A stretch of 64,000 nucleotides of DNA. Source: Peptococcaceae bacterium BICA1-7 (lineage in GTDB: Bacteria; Bacillota; Desulfotomaculia; Desulfotomaculales; Desulfocucumaceae). Made by a program: the position numbers and the translations under genes. Below, piece by piece: positions 35,155-44,502 of the stretch. The notes beneath the pieces were generated by a model. That model saw only the letters and a list, made by a program, of their open reading frames with translations. It was not told the origin of the DNA and ran no database searches. The DNA lies in the NCBI GenBank assembly GCA_000802095.1, contig JUEB01000022.1, forward strand, positions 21,597 to 85,596. The letters run 5' to 3'. Positions within the stretch are counted from its first letter, which is position 1. Each line of letters opens with the position of its first letter.

Positions 35155-35367
35155 TTACTCGAGGACCATTATGACGATATCAGGATTTATTACCTCGCCG
35201 GGGGCAACCTTTATTTCCTTTACCTCTCCATCAGCGGGAGAGTATATCTTTACAAACATTTTCATGGCCTCAATAGTGGCCACCACGTCATTTTGCTTTA
35301 CCTTGTCGCCCACTTTTACATCCACTGAAACAAGTTTACCCACCATGGGGGCGTTTACGTTTGCCAT
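35155..35367 (-). CDS. Biotin carboxyl carrier protein of the decarboxylase
   Basis: 70 residues, just a biotinyl domain: NAPMVGKLVSVDVKVGDKV, then EAMKM with biotin-accepting lysine K36, and the mirror half PADGEVKEIKVAPGEVI. There is no Pro/Ala-rich linker, unlike longer MmdC or GcdC proteins. It shuttles CO2 as carboxybiotin from the alpha subunit to the membrane beta subunit. AAAGGAGGATAT precedes the ATG; 28 bp separate it from the beta gene. Confidence 0.95.
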   Translation of the reverse strand: MANVNAPMVGKLVSVDVKVGDKVKQNDVVATIEAMKMFVKIYSPADGEVKEIKVAPGEVINPDIVIMVLE

Positions 35368-35389
35368 TATTCATATCCTCCTTTTAATT

Positions 35390-35542
35390 CTATGCGCTTG
35401 CTTTTTGTTTTTCTGCCTGTTTTTTTGCCGCCAGATTGAACAGGTACCCGGAAAGACTCACCGCAGCACTTAGTATGCCCAGAGCGAGGAAAACAGATAG
35501 TATTCCTGTTATTGCCACTACAGAAGCCTTGTCCCAGTCCAC
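35390..35542 (-). CDS. Small membrane subunit (OadG/MmdD-like) of the decarboxylase, 50 aa
   Basis: GTG 35542 has GGGAGGTG 10 bp upstream. The protein opens VDWDKASVVAITGI, has one membrane helix (ILSVFLALGILSAAVSL), and ends in a charged tail KKQAEKQKASA. This is the topology of gamma/delta subunits (OadG, MmdD) that tie the alpha subunit to the membrane: one N-terminal helix and a hydrophilic C-terminus. It is shorter than most and lacks the Pro/Ala linker and metal-binding His end. It is the first gene of the operon, 22 bp before the biotin carrier. A different frame over the same DNA is also open but has no homology. Confidence 0.8.
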   Translation of the reverse strand: MDWDKASVVAITGILSVFLALGILSAAVSLSGYLFNLAAKKQAEKQKASA

Positions 35543-36074
35543 CTTCTATAAACACCTCCCTGCCAAAAAAGTAAAAATACTATTTTATTATAATACAATA
35601 ACATTCAGTGCAAAAAAACACTGAATTTCTTATGTATAGTGTAACACTCTGCTTTGATTCGTAATACTCCGGAAACATATGAATACTGTATAACTGTTTT
35701 AATTTGGGAAACTCGGAGCCATGAATACTGTATACAATATAGTATACAATAATTTTGCAATAAACAATATTCAACTAATTAGATTTATTAAGAACATTAT
35801 GTACAAAATTCAAAATAGTTTTTGCCGGGCTTGTTATGCTTCAATTACTTACGGAAAATCATATTTGCCGGATATAAATATTGTTTTAAGGATGCTGGAG
35901 AAGTATAATATTAAGATACTATTTTATTTGCGCTGGGAAAGGTGCTGTGAATAGCCGGGAACAAAAAATGGACACAATATTTTATATGGTAAATTGCCCT
36001 ATGTATGGTAAAATGGTGGCAATTATTAGATATACATATTTCTTAAATGTTAGAATCAAGGGGGAGCACGGTTA
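35543..36074. other. AT-rich intergenic region with short repeats
   Basis: 532 bp between the decarboxylase operon (leftward) and tig (rightward). It holds a hairpin ATTCAGTG/CACTGAAT (35603-35626) in the decarboxylase leader, the 10-bp direct repeat GTATACAATA at 35730 and 35742, and GAATACTGTATA twice (about 35680 and 35723). These could be operator sites. An open frame at 35721-35954 has no ribosome site and is not called. Confidence 0.5.
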
Positions 36075-37391
36075 ATGAAGGCTACTGCAGAAAAAATGGA
36101 AAAGAACACTGTTGTTCTGGAGGTCGAGGTTGAGACGGAAAAGTTTGACAGGGCATTGGATCAGGCTTATAAAAAAGTCGTCAAAAAGGTCAATATACCC
36201 GGTTTCAGGAAAGGCAAGGCCCCAAAAGTTATTATTGAGCGGTATATGGGAAAAAAATATCTTTACGACGAGGCCGTTGAGATAATTATTCCGGACGCTT
36301 ATCTGAGCGCAGTTGAAGATACCGGTATAGAGCCGGTTTCACAGCCCGAGCTGGAGCTGGTGCAGGTGGAGGAAGGAAAGCCTGTAATATTTAAGGCCAA
36401 GGTTGTAGTCAAGCCCGAGGTGAAGCTGGGACAGTACAAAGGGCTGGAAATAGAAGATCCCCGCAGTGAAGTGGGAGACGAGGATGTCCAAAAGGAGCTG
36501 GAGAAACTTCAGAACCGCCACGCCAAGCTGATTACCCTGGAAGAGGGCGCGGTGGAGAGCAAAGACCTGGTGACCATCGACTTTGAGGGTAAAATTGACG
36601 GTGTTCCCTTCGAGGGCGGCAAGGCTGATGACTACAGTCTGGAAATTGGTTCCGGTTCTTTCATTGCAGGTTTTGAAGATCAGATTGTGGGCATGAATAT
36701 AAACGAGACCAGGGATATAAGCGTAACCTTTCCGCAGGATTACGGCAAAGAGGATCTGGCCGGGAAGGATGCGGTATTCACCGTTACTGTGAAGCTTATC
36801 AAAAGGAAGGAACTGGCGCCTCTGGATGATGAGTTTGCCAAGGACGTCAGCGAGTTTGACACCCTGGAGGAATTACGTGCCGACCTGGCGAATAAATTAA
36901 AGCAGACTGCTGAGGCAATGGCCAAAAGACAGATGCAAAAAGATGCCGTCAGTCTGGCGGTAGAAAACGCCGAGGTTGACATTCCTCCTGAAATGATTGA
37001 AGCCCGGATGGAAGAAATGGTCTCCAGCATGGAGCAGCGTCTATCCGGTCAGGGGCTCACCCTGGATAAGTATTTAACCTATACCAATTCCAATATGGAT
37101 GAGCTTAAGGAAAGGGTCCGCCCGGATGCCGAAATAAGTGTGCGGCAGTCACTGATCATAGATTCGGTGGCCAAGGCCGAAAAACTTGAGGTTACCGAAG
37201 ATGAGATTACCGAAGAAATAGGCCGCATGAGTGAAGAAATGAAACAGGATCCGGATGTAATAAGAAAGATACTGGAAGGTCAGAACCAGCTGGATTTTAT
37301 CAAGGAAAGTATTTTAAGGGAAAAAACGGTGCAGTTTCTTGTGGACCAGGCCGTGTTAAAAGAAGGAACAAATAAGTCTGTAAAAGAATAA
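36075..37391 (+). CDS. tig: Trigger factor
   Basis: 438 residues. The ribosome-binding domain carries the signature NIPGFRKGKAP near residue 41-51 (GFRK contacts ribosomal protein L23). The FKBP-type PPIase domain follows (~150-245: LVTIDFEGKIDGVPFEGGKADDY, FIAGFEDQIVGM), then the helical chaperone domain to the end. It binds nascent chains at the exit tunnel. The ATG has AAGGGGGAG 9 bp before it. It leads the order tig-clpP-clpX-lonB-lon-ysxC, a conserved Firmicute protein quality-control cluster. Confidence 0.97.
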   Translation: MKATAEKMEKNTVVLEVEVETEKFDRALDQAYKKVVKKVNIPGFRKGKAPKVIIERYMGKKYLYDEAVEIIIPDAYLSAVEDTGIEPVSQPELELVQVEEGKPVIFKAKVVVKPEVKLGQYKGLEIEDPRSEVGDEDVQKELEKLQNRHAKLITLEEGAVESKDLVTIDFEGKIDGVPFEGGKADDYSLEIGSGSFIAGFEDQIVGMNINETRDISVTFPQDYGKEDLAGKDAVFTVTVKLIKRKELAPLDDEFAKDVSEFDTLEELRADLANKLKQTAEAMAKRQMQKDAVSLAVENAEVDIPPEMIEARMEEMVSSMEQRLSGQGLTLDKYLTYTNSNMDELKERVRPDAEISVRQSLIIDSVAKAEKLEVTEDEITEEIGRMSEEMKQDPDVIRKILEGQNQLDFIKESILREKTVQFLVDQAVLKEGTNKSVKE

Positions 37392-37446
37392 TCTCTTAAA
37401 AATAAATAAAATAAGGTGAGAAAGCAAACAGGGAGGGATCAGGTAA

Positions 37447-38040
37447 TTGTCTACTTTGGTACCGATTGTTGTTGAGCAGACCAACCGCGGGGAGCGGGCC
37501 TATGATATCTATTCCAGGCTTTTAAAGGACAGAATTATTTTTATAGGAGGCCCCATTGATGATTACGTGGCCAATCTCGTTATAGCCCAACTGCTGTTTT
37601 TAGAGGCCGAGGATCCCGAAAAGGACATTCATATATATATCAATTCCCCGGGAGGTGTTGTCACCGCGGGGATGGCTATGTATGACACCATGCAGTACGT
37701 AAAGTGCCCGGTGTCTACAATATGTGTTGGCCAGGCGGCCAGCATGGGATCTTTCCTGCTCAGTGCAGGAGCCAAGGGAAAGAGGTATGCCCTTCCCTAT
37801 GCAAGAATAATGATCCATCAGGTCATGGGCGGAGTTCAGGGTCAGGCCACCGATATAGACATTCATGCCAGGGAAATACTGCGCACAAAGGATGTTCTTA
37901 ACAGGCTATTGTCTGAGCATACCGGTCAGCCCCTGGACAGGATTGCACAGGATACCGAGCGAGACTTCTTTATGTCTGCAGAGGAGGCCAAGGAATACGG
38001 GCTGATAGACGAGGTGTTCCAGCTAAAGAAGCAAAGATAA
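37447..38040 (+). CDS. clpP: ATP-dependent Clp protease proteolytic subunit
   Basis: 197 residues, TTG start with GGGAGGGAT upstream. The serine protease triad is S99 ([11 protein letters not shown]), H124 (MIHQVMGG) and D173 (TERDFFMS). [18 protein letters not shown] and the N-terminal [22 protein letters not shown] are family signatures; the first residues form the axial-pore loops. It assembles as a 14-mer peptidase working with ClpX, encoded 10 bp downstream. No propeptide is needed to be inferred beyond the first few residues. Confidence 0.98.
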   Translation: MSTLVPIVVEQTNRGERAYDIYSRLLKDRIIFIGGPIDDYVANLVIAQLLFLEAEDPEKDIHIYINSPGGVVTAGMAMYDTMQYVKCPVSTICVGQAASMGSFLLSAGAKGKRYALPYARIMIHQVMGGVQGQATDIDIHAREILRTKDVLNRLLSEHTGQPLDRIAQDTERDFFMSAEEAKEYGLIDEVFQLKKQR

Positions 38041-38050
38041 ATGAGGTGAA

Positions 38051-39307
38051 ATGATGTTTAACGAGAAGGGTCAGCTAAAGTGCTCTTTTTGCGGTAAGTT
38101 ACAGGACCAGGTAAAAAAACTGGTAGCGGGCCCCGGGGTATATATCTGCGATGAATGCATCGAGCTTTGTAACGAGATTATAGAAGAAGAACTGAACGAG
38201 GATTTGGGGCTCGATCTTAGCGATATCCCCAAGCCCAAGGAAATAAAGGCTATTCTGGACCAGTACGTGATTGGCCAGGAAGAGGCCAAAAAGTCTCTGT
38301 CCGTAGCCGTTTATAACCACTACAAGAGAATAAACCTGGGCGGCAAAATTGATGAGGTTGAGCTGCAAAAGAGCAATATCGTCATGCTGGGGCCTACCGG
38401 AAGCGGTAAAACTTTGCTGGCGCAGACTCTGGCCCGTCTTTTAAACGTTCCCTTTGCCATAGCTGATGCCACTTCTCTTACTGAGGCCGGGTATGTGGGT
38501 GAAGACGTTGAAAATATTCTCCTGAAGCTTATCCAGGCTGCCGACTATGATGTGGAGAAGGCTGAAAAGGGCATTGTATATATTGACGAAATTGATAAAA
38601 TAGCCCGCAAGTCCGAGAATCCCTCCATAACCAGGGATGTGTCCGGGGAGGGGGTCCAGCAGGCTCTTCTTAAGATACTGGAGGGAACGGTGGCCAGTGT
38701 TCCTCCCCAGGGCGGCAGAAAGCACCCCCACCAGGAATTTATCCAACTGGACACCACCAACATATTATTTATATGCGGGGGTGCCTTTGACGGTATAGAT
38801 AAACTTATACAAAATAGAATAGGCAAGAAAACAATGGGCTTTGGGGCTGAAATACAGACTCAAAAGGAGAAGAAAATAGGGGAAATATTAAAACATATAC
38901 TTCCTGAAGATCTTCTCAAATACGGTCTCATTCCCGAATTCGTGGGCCGCCTTCCTATTATAGTCACCCTGGAGGCGCTGGATGAGGAAGCGCTGGTAAG
39001 GATACTTACCGAACCCAGGAACGCCCTGGTAAAGCAGTACGAAAAGCTTTTTGACCTGGATGGGGTAAATCTCGAGTTTCAGCAGGAGGCTTTAAAGGCC
39101 GTGTCCCAGGAAGCTCTCAAGAGAAAAACAGGGGCCAGGGGCCTTAGAGCAATACTGGAAGAGATTATGATGGATATGATGTATGAAATTCCATCCCGCC
39201 AGGATATTGCCAAGTGCATAATCACCAAAGACACCATTATGAAAAAGGAAAAGCCTTTGGTGGTAGCGGCCGTAGAGAGGAAAAAGAAAAAGGAAGAAAC
39301 TGCATAA
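38051..39307 (+). CDS. clpX: ATP-dependent Clp protease ATP-binding subunit
   Basis: 418 residues. The N-terminal zinc-binding domain has CSFCGK and CDECIELC (four Cys); the AAA+ module has Walker A GPTGSGKT, Walker [12 protein letters not shown], the pore loop GYVGEDVE and the ClpP-docking IGF-type loop IGKKTMGFG (KTMGFG written in place). It unfolds tagged proteins and feeds ClpP. The C-terminus is basic ([11 protein letters not shown]). ATG 38051 is preferred, as GAGGTGA lies just upstream; ATG 38054 is next. Two hairpins follow: a standard terminator and a large palindrome. Confidence 0.98.
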   Translation: MMFNEKGQLKCSFCGKLQDQVKKLVAGPGVYICDECIELCNEIIEEELNEDLGLDLSDIPKPKEIKAILDQYVIGQEEAKKSLSVAVYNHYKRINLGGKIDEVELQKSNIVMLGPTGSGKTLLAQTLARLLNVPFAIADATSLTEAGYVGEDVENILLKLIQAADYDVEKAEKGIVYIDEIDKIARKSENPSITRDVSGEGVQQALLKILEGTVASVPPQGGRKHPHQEFIQLDTTNILFICGGAFDGIDKLIQNRIGKKTMGFGAEIQTQKEKKIGEILKHILPEDLLKYGLIPEFVGRLPIIVTLEALDEEALVRILTEPRNALVKQYEKLFDLDGVNLEFQQEALKAVSQEALKRKTGARGLRAILEEIMMDMMYEIPSRQDIAKCIITKDTIMKKEKPLVVAAVERKKKKEETA

Positions 39308-39313
39308 AAACAT

Positions 39314-39344
39314 ACGCCGCCTCAGCAAGAGGCGGCGTTTTAAT
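39314..39344 (+). terminator. Rho-independent terminator after clpX
   Basis: ACGCCGCCTC-AGCAA-GAGGCGGCGT followed by TTTTAATTT. Confidence 0.9.
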
Positions 39345-39355
39345 TTGCTGGGCAA

Positions 39356-39400
39356 AAAAAAGGACAGGCTTTTTCACTGTGAAAAAGCCTGTCCTTTTTT
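39356..39400. repeat. Large perfect palindrome, GGACAGGC family
   Basis: 22-bp arms with a single central T (39378): A6-GGACAGGC then TTTTTCAC, mirrored as GTGAAAAA-GCCTGTCC-T6. Flanking A and T runs would make it a second terminator in either direction, but a 22-bp stem with almost no loop right after a good terminator suggests a mobile or structural element. Confidence 0.85.
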
Positions 39401-39503
39401 ACTCCTCTCTTCTTATTTTGGGATTTATGGACGGGGGGATAAAAAATGTCAATCTCTGTAATAATATTTATTAAAAATGTATAGAATCAGGAGGCTCCTT
39501 TTG

Positions 39504-41231
39504 ATGGGGGAATACGGTTTCGGAATAGGGAGTTTATTAACCTTTATACAGGTGTTTTTTGCGGTAATAATAGGCCTTTACTTTTGGAATCTGCTGAAAG
39601 CGCAGCAGGGGAGCAAGAGCGCTGTGGAAAGGGAGTCCTCTAAAGAGCTTGAAAAGCTTAGTAAAATGAGATCAATTTCACTGACTGAGCCCCTTTCTGA
39701 AAAAACCCGTCCGGACAGGTTCGAAGACATAGTAGGCCAGGATGAGGGTCTTAAAGCTCTGAGGGCAGCCCTTTGCGGTCCAAATCCGCAGCATGTGATT
39801 GTATACGGCCCCCCGGGGGTTGGCAAAACCGCCGCCGCACGGCTGGTGCTGGAGGAGGCTAAAAAAAGCGGCTGCTCACCCTTCAGAGAAGATGCCAGGT
39901 TTGTGGAAGTAGATGCCACCACTGCCAGGTTTGATGAGAGAGGCATTGCCGACCCTTTGATAGGATCGGTACACGATCCCATATACCAGGGGGCCGGCCC
40001 GCTGGGCATGGCCGGCATACCCCAGCCAAAGCCCGGCGCTGTGACCAAGGCCCACGGAGGCGTGCTGTTTATTGATGAAATAGGTGAGCTGCACTCCATA
40101 CAGATTAACAAGCTGTTAAAGGTGCTGGAGGATCGCAAGGTTTTGCTGGAGAGCGCCTATTACAGCCCCGAGGGGTCCAATATACCGTCACATATTCATG
40201 ATATATTCCAAAATGGACTGCCCGCTGATTTCAGGCTGGTGGGCGCCACCACCAGGACTTCAGAGGATATACCACCGGCTATAAGGTCCCGCTGTCTGGA
40301 AATATTTTTCCGGCCGCTTTTACCTGGAGAAATTGAGGTTATTGCCCGCAGGGCAGCTGAGAAAATAGGCCTTCCCATCGAGGAGAGGGGCCTAACGGTA
40401 ATTAAAAAATATGCCACCAATGGCCGTGAGGCTGTCAATATAATTCAGATAGCCTCTGGAATATCTATAACCGAGGGCAGGGAAAAGGTGCAGGCCTCGG
40501 ATGTGGAATGGGTGGTGCACAGTGGACAGTATTCCCCCAGGCCGGACAGGAAGGTGGCGGCGAGCCCGCAGGTGGGTCTTGTAAACGGCCTGGCGGTATA
40601 CGGGCCCAATATGGGGACCCTTGTTGAGCTGGAAGTGGGCGCTGTGCCGGCAGCCAAGGGACAGGGCAAAATGATTGTTACCGGTGTTGTGGAGGAAGAG
40701 GAGTTGGGTGGGCGGGGAAGGACCATACGCCGCAAAAGCATGGCCAGGGGGTCCGTGGATAATGTTCTGACGGTGCTGCGGTTGATTTCCGATGTTGATC
40801 CCAGGGATTACGACATTCATATAAACTTTCCGGGCGGTGTGCCCATAGATGGCCCTTCGGCCGGTGTAGCCGTGGCTACTGCGGTGTACTCAGCTATAAA
40901 GGGGATACCTGTGGATAATACAGTGGCCATGACCGGTGAAATATCTATAAGGGGTATGGTGATGCCGGTGGGCGGGGTAGTGGCCAAAGCAGAGGCTGCC
41001 CGGCAGGCTGGAGCCAAAAAAGTGCTGATTCCTGCGGAAAATTTTCAGGATATATTAGCCCATATGGATGGTATAGAGGTTATTGCGGTAAAAAGGCTGG
41101 AGGAGATACTGGATTTGGCTTTGGTCAAGGGTTCTCTCCAGGACTGCGCCAAGGGCTTTTCACCCCAGGCCGGAATTCTTGCGGCCAGAGGTTTTGGATC
41201 TTCCCTGGGGGCGGCAAAAACCGGGGAGTAG
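39504..41231 (+). CDS. lonB: ATP-dependent protease LonB
   Basis: 575 residues from ATG 39504 (TTG 39501 also possible), with AGGAGG 10 bp upstream; a frame open to 39477 lacks a site. A membrane segment lies near the start (FIQVFFAVIIGLYFWNLL), then an AAA+ module with [14 protein letters not shown] and GVLFIDEIGEL, and the Lon protease domain with the catalytic Ser in DGPSAGVAVAT and Lys in PVGGVVAKAEAA. This is the short, membrane-tethered LonB of spore formers, expressed in the forespore in Bacillus. It precedes full-length lon, from which it is separated by 242 bp with its own terminator. Confidence 0.95.
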   Translation: MGEYGFGIGSLLTFIQVFFAVIIGLYFWNLLKAQQGSKSAVERESSKELEKLSKMRSISLTEPLSEKTRPDRFEDIVGQDEGLKALRAALCGPNPQHVIVYGPPGVGKTAAARLVLEEAKKSGCSPFREDARFVEVDATTARFDERGIADPLIGSVHDPIYQGAGPLGMAGIPQPKPGAVTKAHGGVLFIDEIGELHSIQINKLLKVLEDRKVLLESAYYSPEGSNIPSHIHDIFQNGLPADFRLVGATTRTSEDIPPAIRSRCLEIFFRPLLPGEIEVIARRAAEKIGLPIEERGLTVIKKYATNGREAVNIIQIASGISITEGREKVQASDVEWVVHSGQYSPRPDRKVAASPQVGLVNGLAVYGPNMGTLVELEVGAVPAAKGQGKMIVTGVVEEEELGGRGRTIRRKSMARGSVDNVLTVLRLISDVDPRDYDIHINFPGGVPIDGPSAGVAVATAVYSAIKGIPVDNTVAMTGEISIRGMVMPVGGVVAKAEAARQAGAKKVLIPAENFQDILAHMDGIEVIAVKRLEEILDLALVKGSLQDCAKGFSPQAGILAARGFGSSLGAAKTGE

Positions 41232-41345
41232 CCCTGGATAAAAACTAAGCCAGGAAATGAATATCAGATATGGTATTATACCAGACAGTACAGTGAAAGC
41301 AGGTAAGGCTGAAAAAAAATTGAATTATGGTTATATATCTTCCAA

Positions 41346-41367
41346 AAACCCGGCTAATCCCGGGTTT
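41346..41367 (+). terminator. Weak hairpin terminator after lonB
   Basis: AAACCCGG-CTAATC-CCGGGTTT, followed by CCTTT only, so termination may be partial. The rest of the 242-bp spacer has no clear promoter or CIRCE/CtsR-type element that I could find. Confidence 0.6.
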
Positions 41368-41473
41368 CCTTTATGACTGACAGTTATTACTATAGCAGGC
41401 CGCAACATCGTGTGGTAGAATGTATTATACATGCCGCAAATAATATCGTATATACCTAAAAGGAGGTGTAGCT

Positions 41474-43891
41474 TTGGATACCATTGTTCGAACGTTACCA
41501 TTGCTACCACTCCGGGGCATTCTCGTGTTTCCCAATATGGTTATTCACCTGGATGTTGGCAGGGAGAAATCCGTTCAGGCCATTGAAGAGGCTATGCTTC
41601 AGGAACGGGTCATCTTTTTGGCAACTCAGAAAGAAGCACAGACAGATGACCCCGGGGAGGAAGACATTTACCAGATAGGTACAGTGGCCGAGGTTAAGCA
41701 GCTCTTAAAGCTTCCCGGCGGCACCATCAGGGTGCTGGTGGAGGGTATTGCCAGGGCGAGAATAAAGAGCTACACGGCCCACGAGCCGTTTTTCAAGGTT
41801 GAGATCGACCAGTATAACGAGGTATTTAAAAAGACCCCCGAAGTTGAAGCCCTGATGAGGAATCTGGTCTATCAGTTCGAGCAGTACGTGAAGCTGTCCA
41901 AGCGTATTCCCCCTGAAACCGTTGTCTCGGTGGTTAACCTTGAAGAGCCCGGGCGCCTGGGTGATATAATTGCCTCTCATCTGGCCCTCAGGATTGAGGA
42001 TAAGCAGAGCATACTGGAGGCAGTGGATATAGTAAAGCGCCTGGAGCGTCTCTGTGCAATCGTGGCCAAGGAATTGGAGATAGTGGAACTGGAGCGCAAG
42101 ATCAATATCCGGGTCCGCAAGCAGATGGAAAAGACTCAAAAAGAGTATTACCTTCGCGAGCAGATCAAGGCTATCCAGAGGGAACTGGGCGAAAAGGATG
42201 AGAAGGCCGCTGAGGGCGAGGAATACAGGGAGAAGATTGCAGAAGCCAAGCTTCCCAAAGAAGTTGAGGAAAAAGCCCTCAAAGAGGTGGATAGGCTTGA
42301 AAAAATGCCTCCCATGGCTGCCGAGTCCGCTGTGGTGAGAAATTACCTGGACTGGCTTTTAGCCCTGCCCTGGAGCAAGGGAACCAGAGACAGGCTTGAT
42401 ATCAACGAGGCTGAAAAAATACTGGAAGAGGACCACTACGGCCTGAAGGACCCCAAGGAGCGCATACTGGAATACCTGGCTATCAGGAAGCTGGCCAAGA
42501 AAATGAAGGGGCCCATCATTTGTTTTGTAGGACCTCCCGGTGTGGGTAAAACATCCCTGGGGCGGTCTATCGCCAGGGCACTGGAGCGTAAGTTCGTCCG
42601 TATTTCACTGGGTGGGGTAAGGGACGAGGCAGAAATAAGGGGTCACAGGAGAACCTATGTGGGAGCTCTGCCCGGCAGAATAATACAGGGTATGAGAACC
42701 GCCGGTTCAAAAAACCCGGTATTCCTGCTGGATGAAATAGACAAAATGAGCATGGACTTTCGGGGGGACCCGTCCTCGGCTTTGCTGGAGGTGCTGGACC
42801 CCGAGCAGAATAATGCATTCAGCGACCACTACATTGAGGCGCCCTTTGACCTTTCCAATGTTATGTTCATAACCACAGCCAATGTGCAGCACAATATACC
42901 GAGGCCTCTTCTGGACCGTATGGAAGTGATTTATATATCCGGGTATACCGAGGAGGAAAAGGTTCAGATAGCCTTAAGGCACCTGGCTGCCAAGCAGGTT
43001 AAAGAACACGGACTAACTAAAAGAATGATTAATGTATCAGAAAACGCCATCAGGAAGATTATCAGAGAGTACACCAGGGAAAGCGGAGTGCGGAACCTGG
43101 AAAGGAATATAGCCTCCCTGTGCCGCAAGACCGCCAAGCAGATAGTGGCAGGCAAGGCCAAGAAAATAAACATTACCACCCAGACCGTAGAGGGTATGCT
43201 GGGGACACCCCGCTACCGCATCGGTATGGCCGAGCGTGATGATCAGGTGGGCGTGGCCACCGGTATGGCCTGGACCGAGGTTGGCGGTGACACACTGTCT
43301 ATTGAGATTTCCAAATACAAGGGAAGCGGCAAGATTATGCTAACCGGCAAACTGGGCGATGTTATGAAGGAATCTGCCCAGGCGGGGTATAGCTACGTGC
43401 GCAGCCGGGCGGCAGATCTGTATATCGAAGAGGAGATTTTTGAAAAGAACGATATACACGTGCACATTCCTGAGGGAGCAATTCCCAAGGACGGCCCCTC
43501 GGCCGGTATAACCATGGCCTGTGCCCTTGCTTCAGCGCTTACCGGCCTAAAGGTGCGGCATGATGTGTCCATGACCGGTGAGATAACACTGCGGGGCAGA
43601 GTGCTGCCGGTGGGCGGCGTAAAAGAAAAAGTTCTGGCCGCACACAGGGCGGGTATAAAAACAATAGTTTTACCCAAAGATAATAAAAAGGACCTGGATG
43701 AAGTTCCGGCCAATGTAAAGAAGAACCTGGAATTTAAACTGGTTGACCATATGGATGAGGTTCTGGACATTGCCCTGATCAGGGACTATGAGTCCGAGTC
43801 CGTACTGGGGGCAGGACCTGCGGTTTTACCGGAGGTAACCGACTTCCATACCGTGATACAGACTGAAGGGGGACCTCAGATCCATTCATGA
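41474..43891 (+). CDS. lon: ATP-dependent protease La
   Basis: 805 residues; TTG 41474 lies behind AAAAGGAGGTG. The N-terminal LAN substrate-binding domain ([22 protein letters not shown]), the coiled-coil middle ([17 protein letters not shown]), Walker [10 protein letters not shown], sensor and AAA+ motifs ([24 protein letters not shown] block), and the protease domain with the Ser of [13 protein letters not shown] and the Lys of [12 protein letters not shown] are all intact. It degrades misfolded and regulatory proteins in the cytosol. Its stop overlaps the ysxC start by four bases, so the two are translationally coupled, the usual Firmicute order. Confidence 0.98.
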   Translation: MDTIVRTLPLLPLRGILVFPNMVIHLDVGREKSVQAIEEAMLQERVIFLATQKEAQTDDPGEEDIYQIGTVAEVKQLLKLPGGTIRVLVEGIARARIKSYTAHEPFFKVEIDQYNEVFKKTPEVEALMRNLVYQFEQYVKLSKRIPPETVVSVVNLEEPGRLGDIIASHLALRIEDKQSILEAVDIVKRLERLCAIVAKELEIVELERKINIRVRKQMEKTQKEYYLREQIKAIQRELGEKDEKAAEGEEYREKIAEAKLPKEVEEKALKEVDRLEKMPPMAAESAVVRNYLDWLLALPWSKGTRDRLDINEAEKILEEDHYGLKDPKERILEYLAIRKLAKKMKGPIICFVGPPGVGKTSLGRSIARALERKFVRISLGGVRDEAEIRGHRRTYVGALPGRIIQGMRTAGSKNPVFLLDEIDKMSMDFRGDPSSALLEVLDPEQNNAFSDHYIEAPFDLSNVMFITTANVQHNIPRPLLDRMEVIYISGYTEEEKVQIALRHLAAKQVKEHGLTKRMINVSENAIRKIIREYTRESGVRNLERNIASLCRKTAKQIVAGKAKKINITTQTVEGMLGTPRYRIGMAERDDQVGVATGMAWTEVGGDTLSIEISKYKGSGKIMLTGKLGDVMKESAQAGYSYVRSRAADLYIEEEIFEKNDIHVHIPEGAIPKDGPSAGITMACALASALTGLKVRHDVSMTGEITLRGRVLPVGGVKEKVLAAHRAGIKTIVLPKDNKKDLDEVPANVKKNLEFKLVDHMDEVLDIALIRDYESESVLGAGPAVLPEVTDFHTVIQTEGGPQIHS

Positions 43892-44502
43892 AAATTGTTA
43901 CCGCTGATTTTATAAAAAGCGCTACTGGATTAAAAGACTGCCCGGCCGGGGAATTTCCTGAAATTGCTCTGGCCGGGCGTTCCAATGTGGGCAAGTCATC
44001 CTTTTTTAACAGGATGGTGAACAGGAAGTCACTGGCCAGGACAAGCAATACTCCCGGCCGGACAAGGCTTATTAACTATTTCATGGTGAACGGATCCTTC
44101 TACCTGGTGGATCTCCCCGGCTACGGCTATGCCAGGGTGCCGGAAAAAATGAAGCTGGAATGGGGAAAGAATATTAGCGACTACCTTGAAAACCGGGAAA
44201 ATCTCGAGGGTGTGGTGCAGCTGCTGGACATAAGGCACAGGCCCACCGAGATGGATGCCAGTCTTTACGGCTGGCTGGAACAGGCCGGAATACCGGTTAT
44301 ACTGGTGGCCACCAAGGCAGACAAGCTTTCCAAAAGCCAGGCCAGAAAGCAGCTTGATGTTATCAGGAAGTCCCTGGAACTGGGCGATAAAACGCCCCTG
44401 GTGCTCTTTTCCGCAAAAACCGGCCAGGGGCGAGATGAACTATGGAATATGATTTCAAATACATTTCTCACTGAAGAATTACCAGAACTTGAGCCTTCTT
44501 AA
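43888..44502 (+). CDS. ysxC: Ribosome biogenesis GTP-binding protein YsxC/EngB
   Basis: 204 residues. GTPase motifs: G1 [10 protein letters not shown]2 region [12 protein letters not shown]3 DLPGYGYA, G4 TKADKLSK, G5 FSAKTGQG. EngB-family GTPases assist assembly of the large ribosomal subunit and are essential in Bacillus. The start ATG overlaps the lon stop (ATGA). The 3' end overlaps the oppositely oriented gene at 44479 by 24 bp, which is unusual and means the two transcripts run into each other with no terminator between. Confidence 0.96.
   Translation: MKIVTADFIKSATGLKDCPAGEFPEIALAGRSNVGKSSFFNRMVNRKSLARTSNTPGRTRLINYFMVNGSFYLVDLPGYGYARVPEKMKLEWGKNISDYLENRENLEGVVQLLDIRHRPTEMDASLYGWLEQAGIPVILVATKADKLSKSQARKQLDVIRKSLELGDKTPLVLFSAKTGQGRDELWNMISNTFLTEELPELEPS

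Noticed and set aside
35367..35555. Minus-strand 62-codon frame beginning MFIEGGLGQG
   Set aside because: It is the wrong frame of the 50-aa decarboxylase gamma-like gene, which has the membrane helix and the better start.
35721..35954. 77-codon plus-strand frame before tig
   Set aside because: No ribosome site, AT-rich chance composition, no recognisable domain, and it begins inside the direct repeats.
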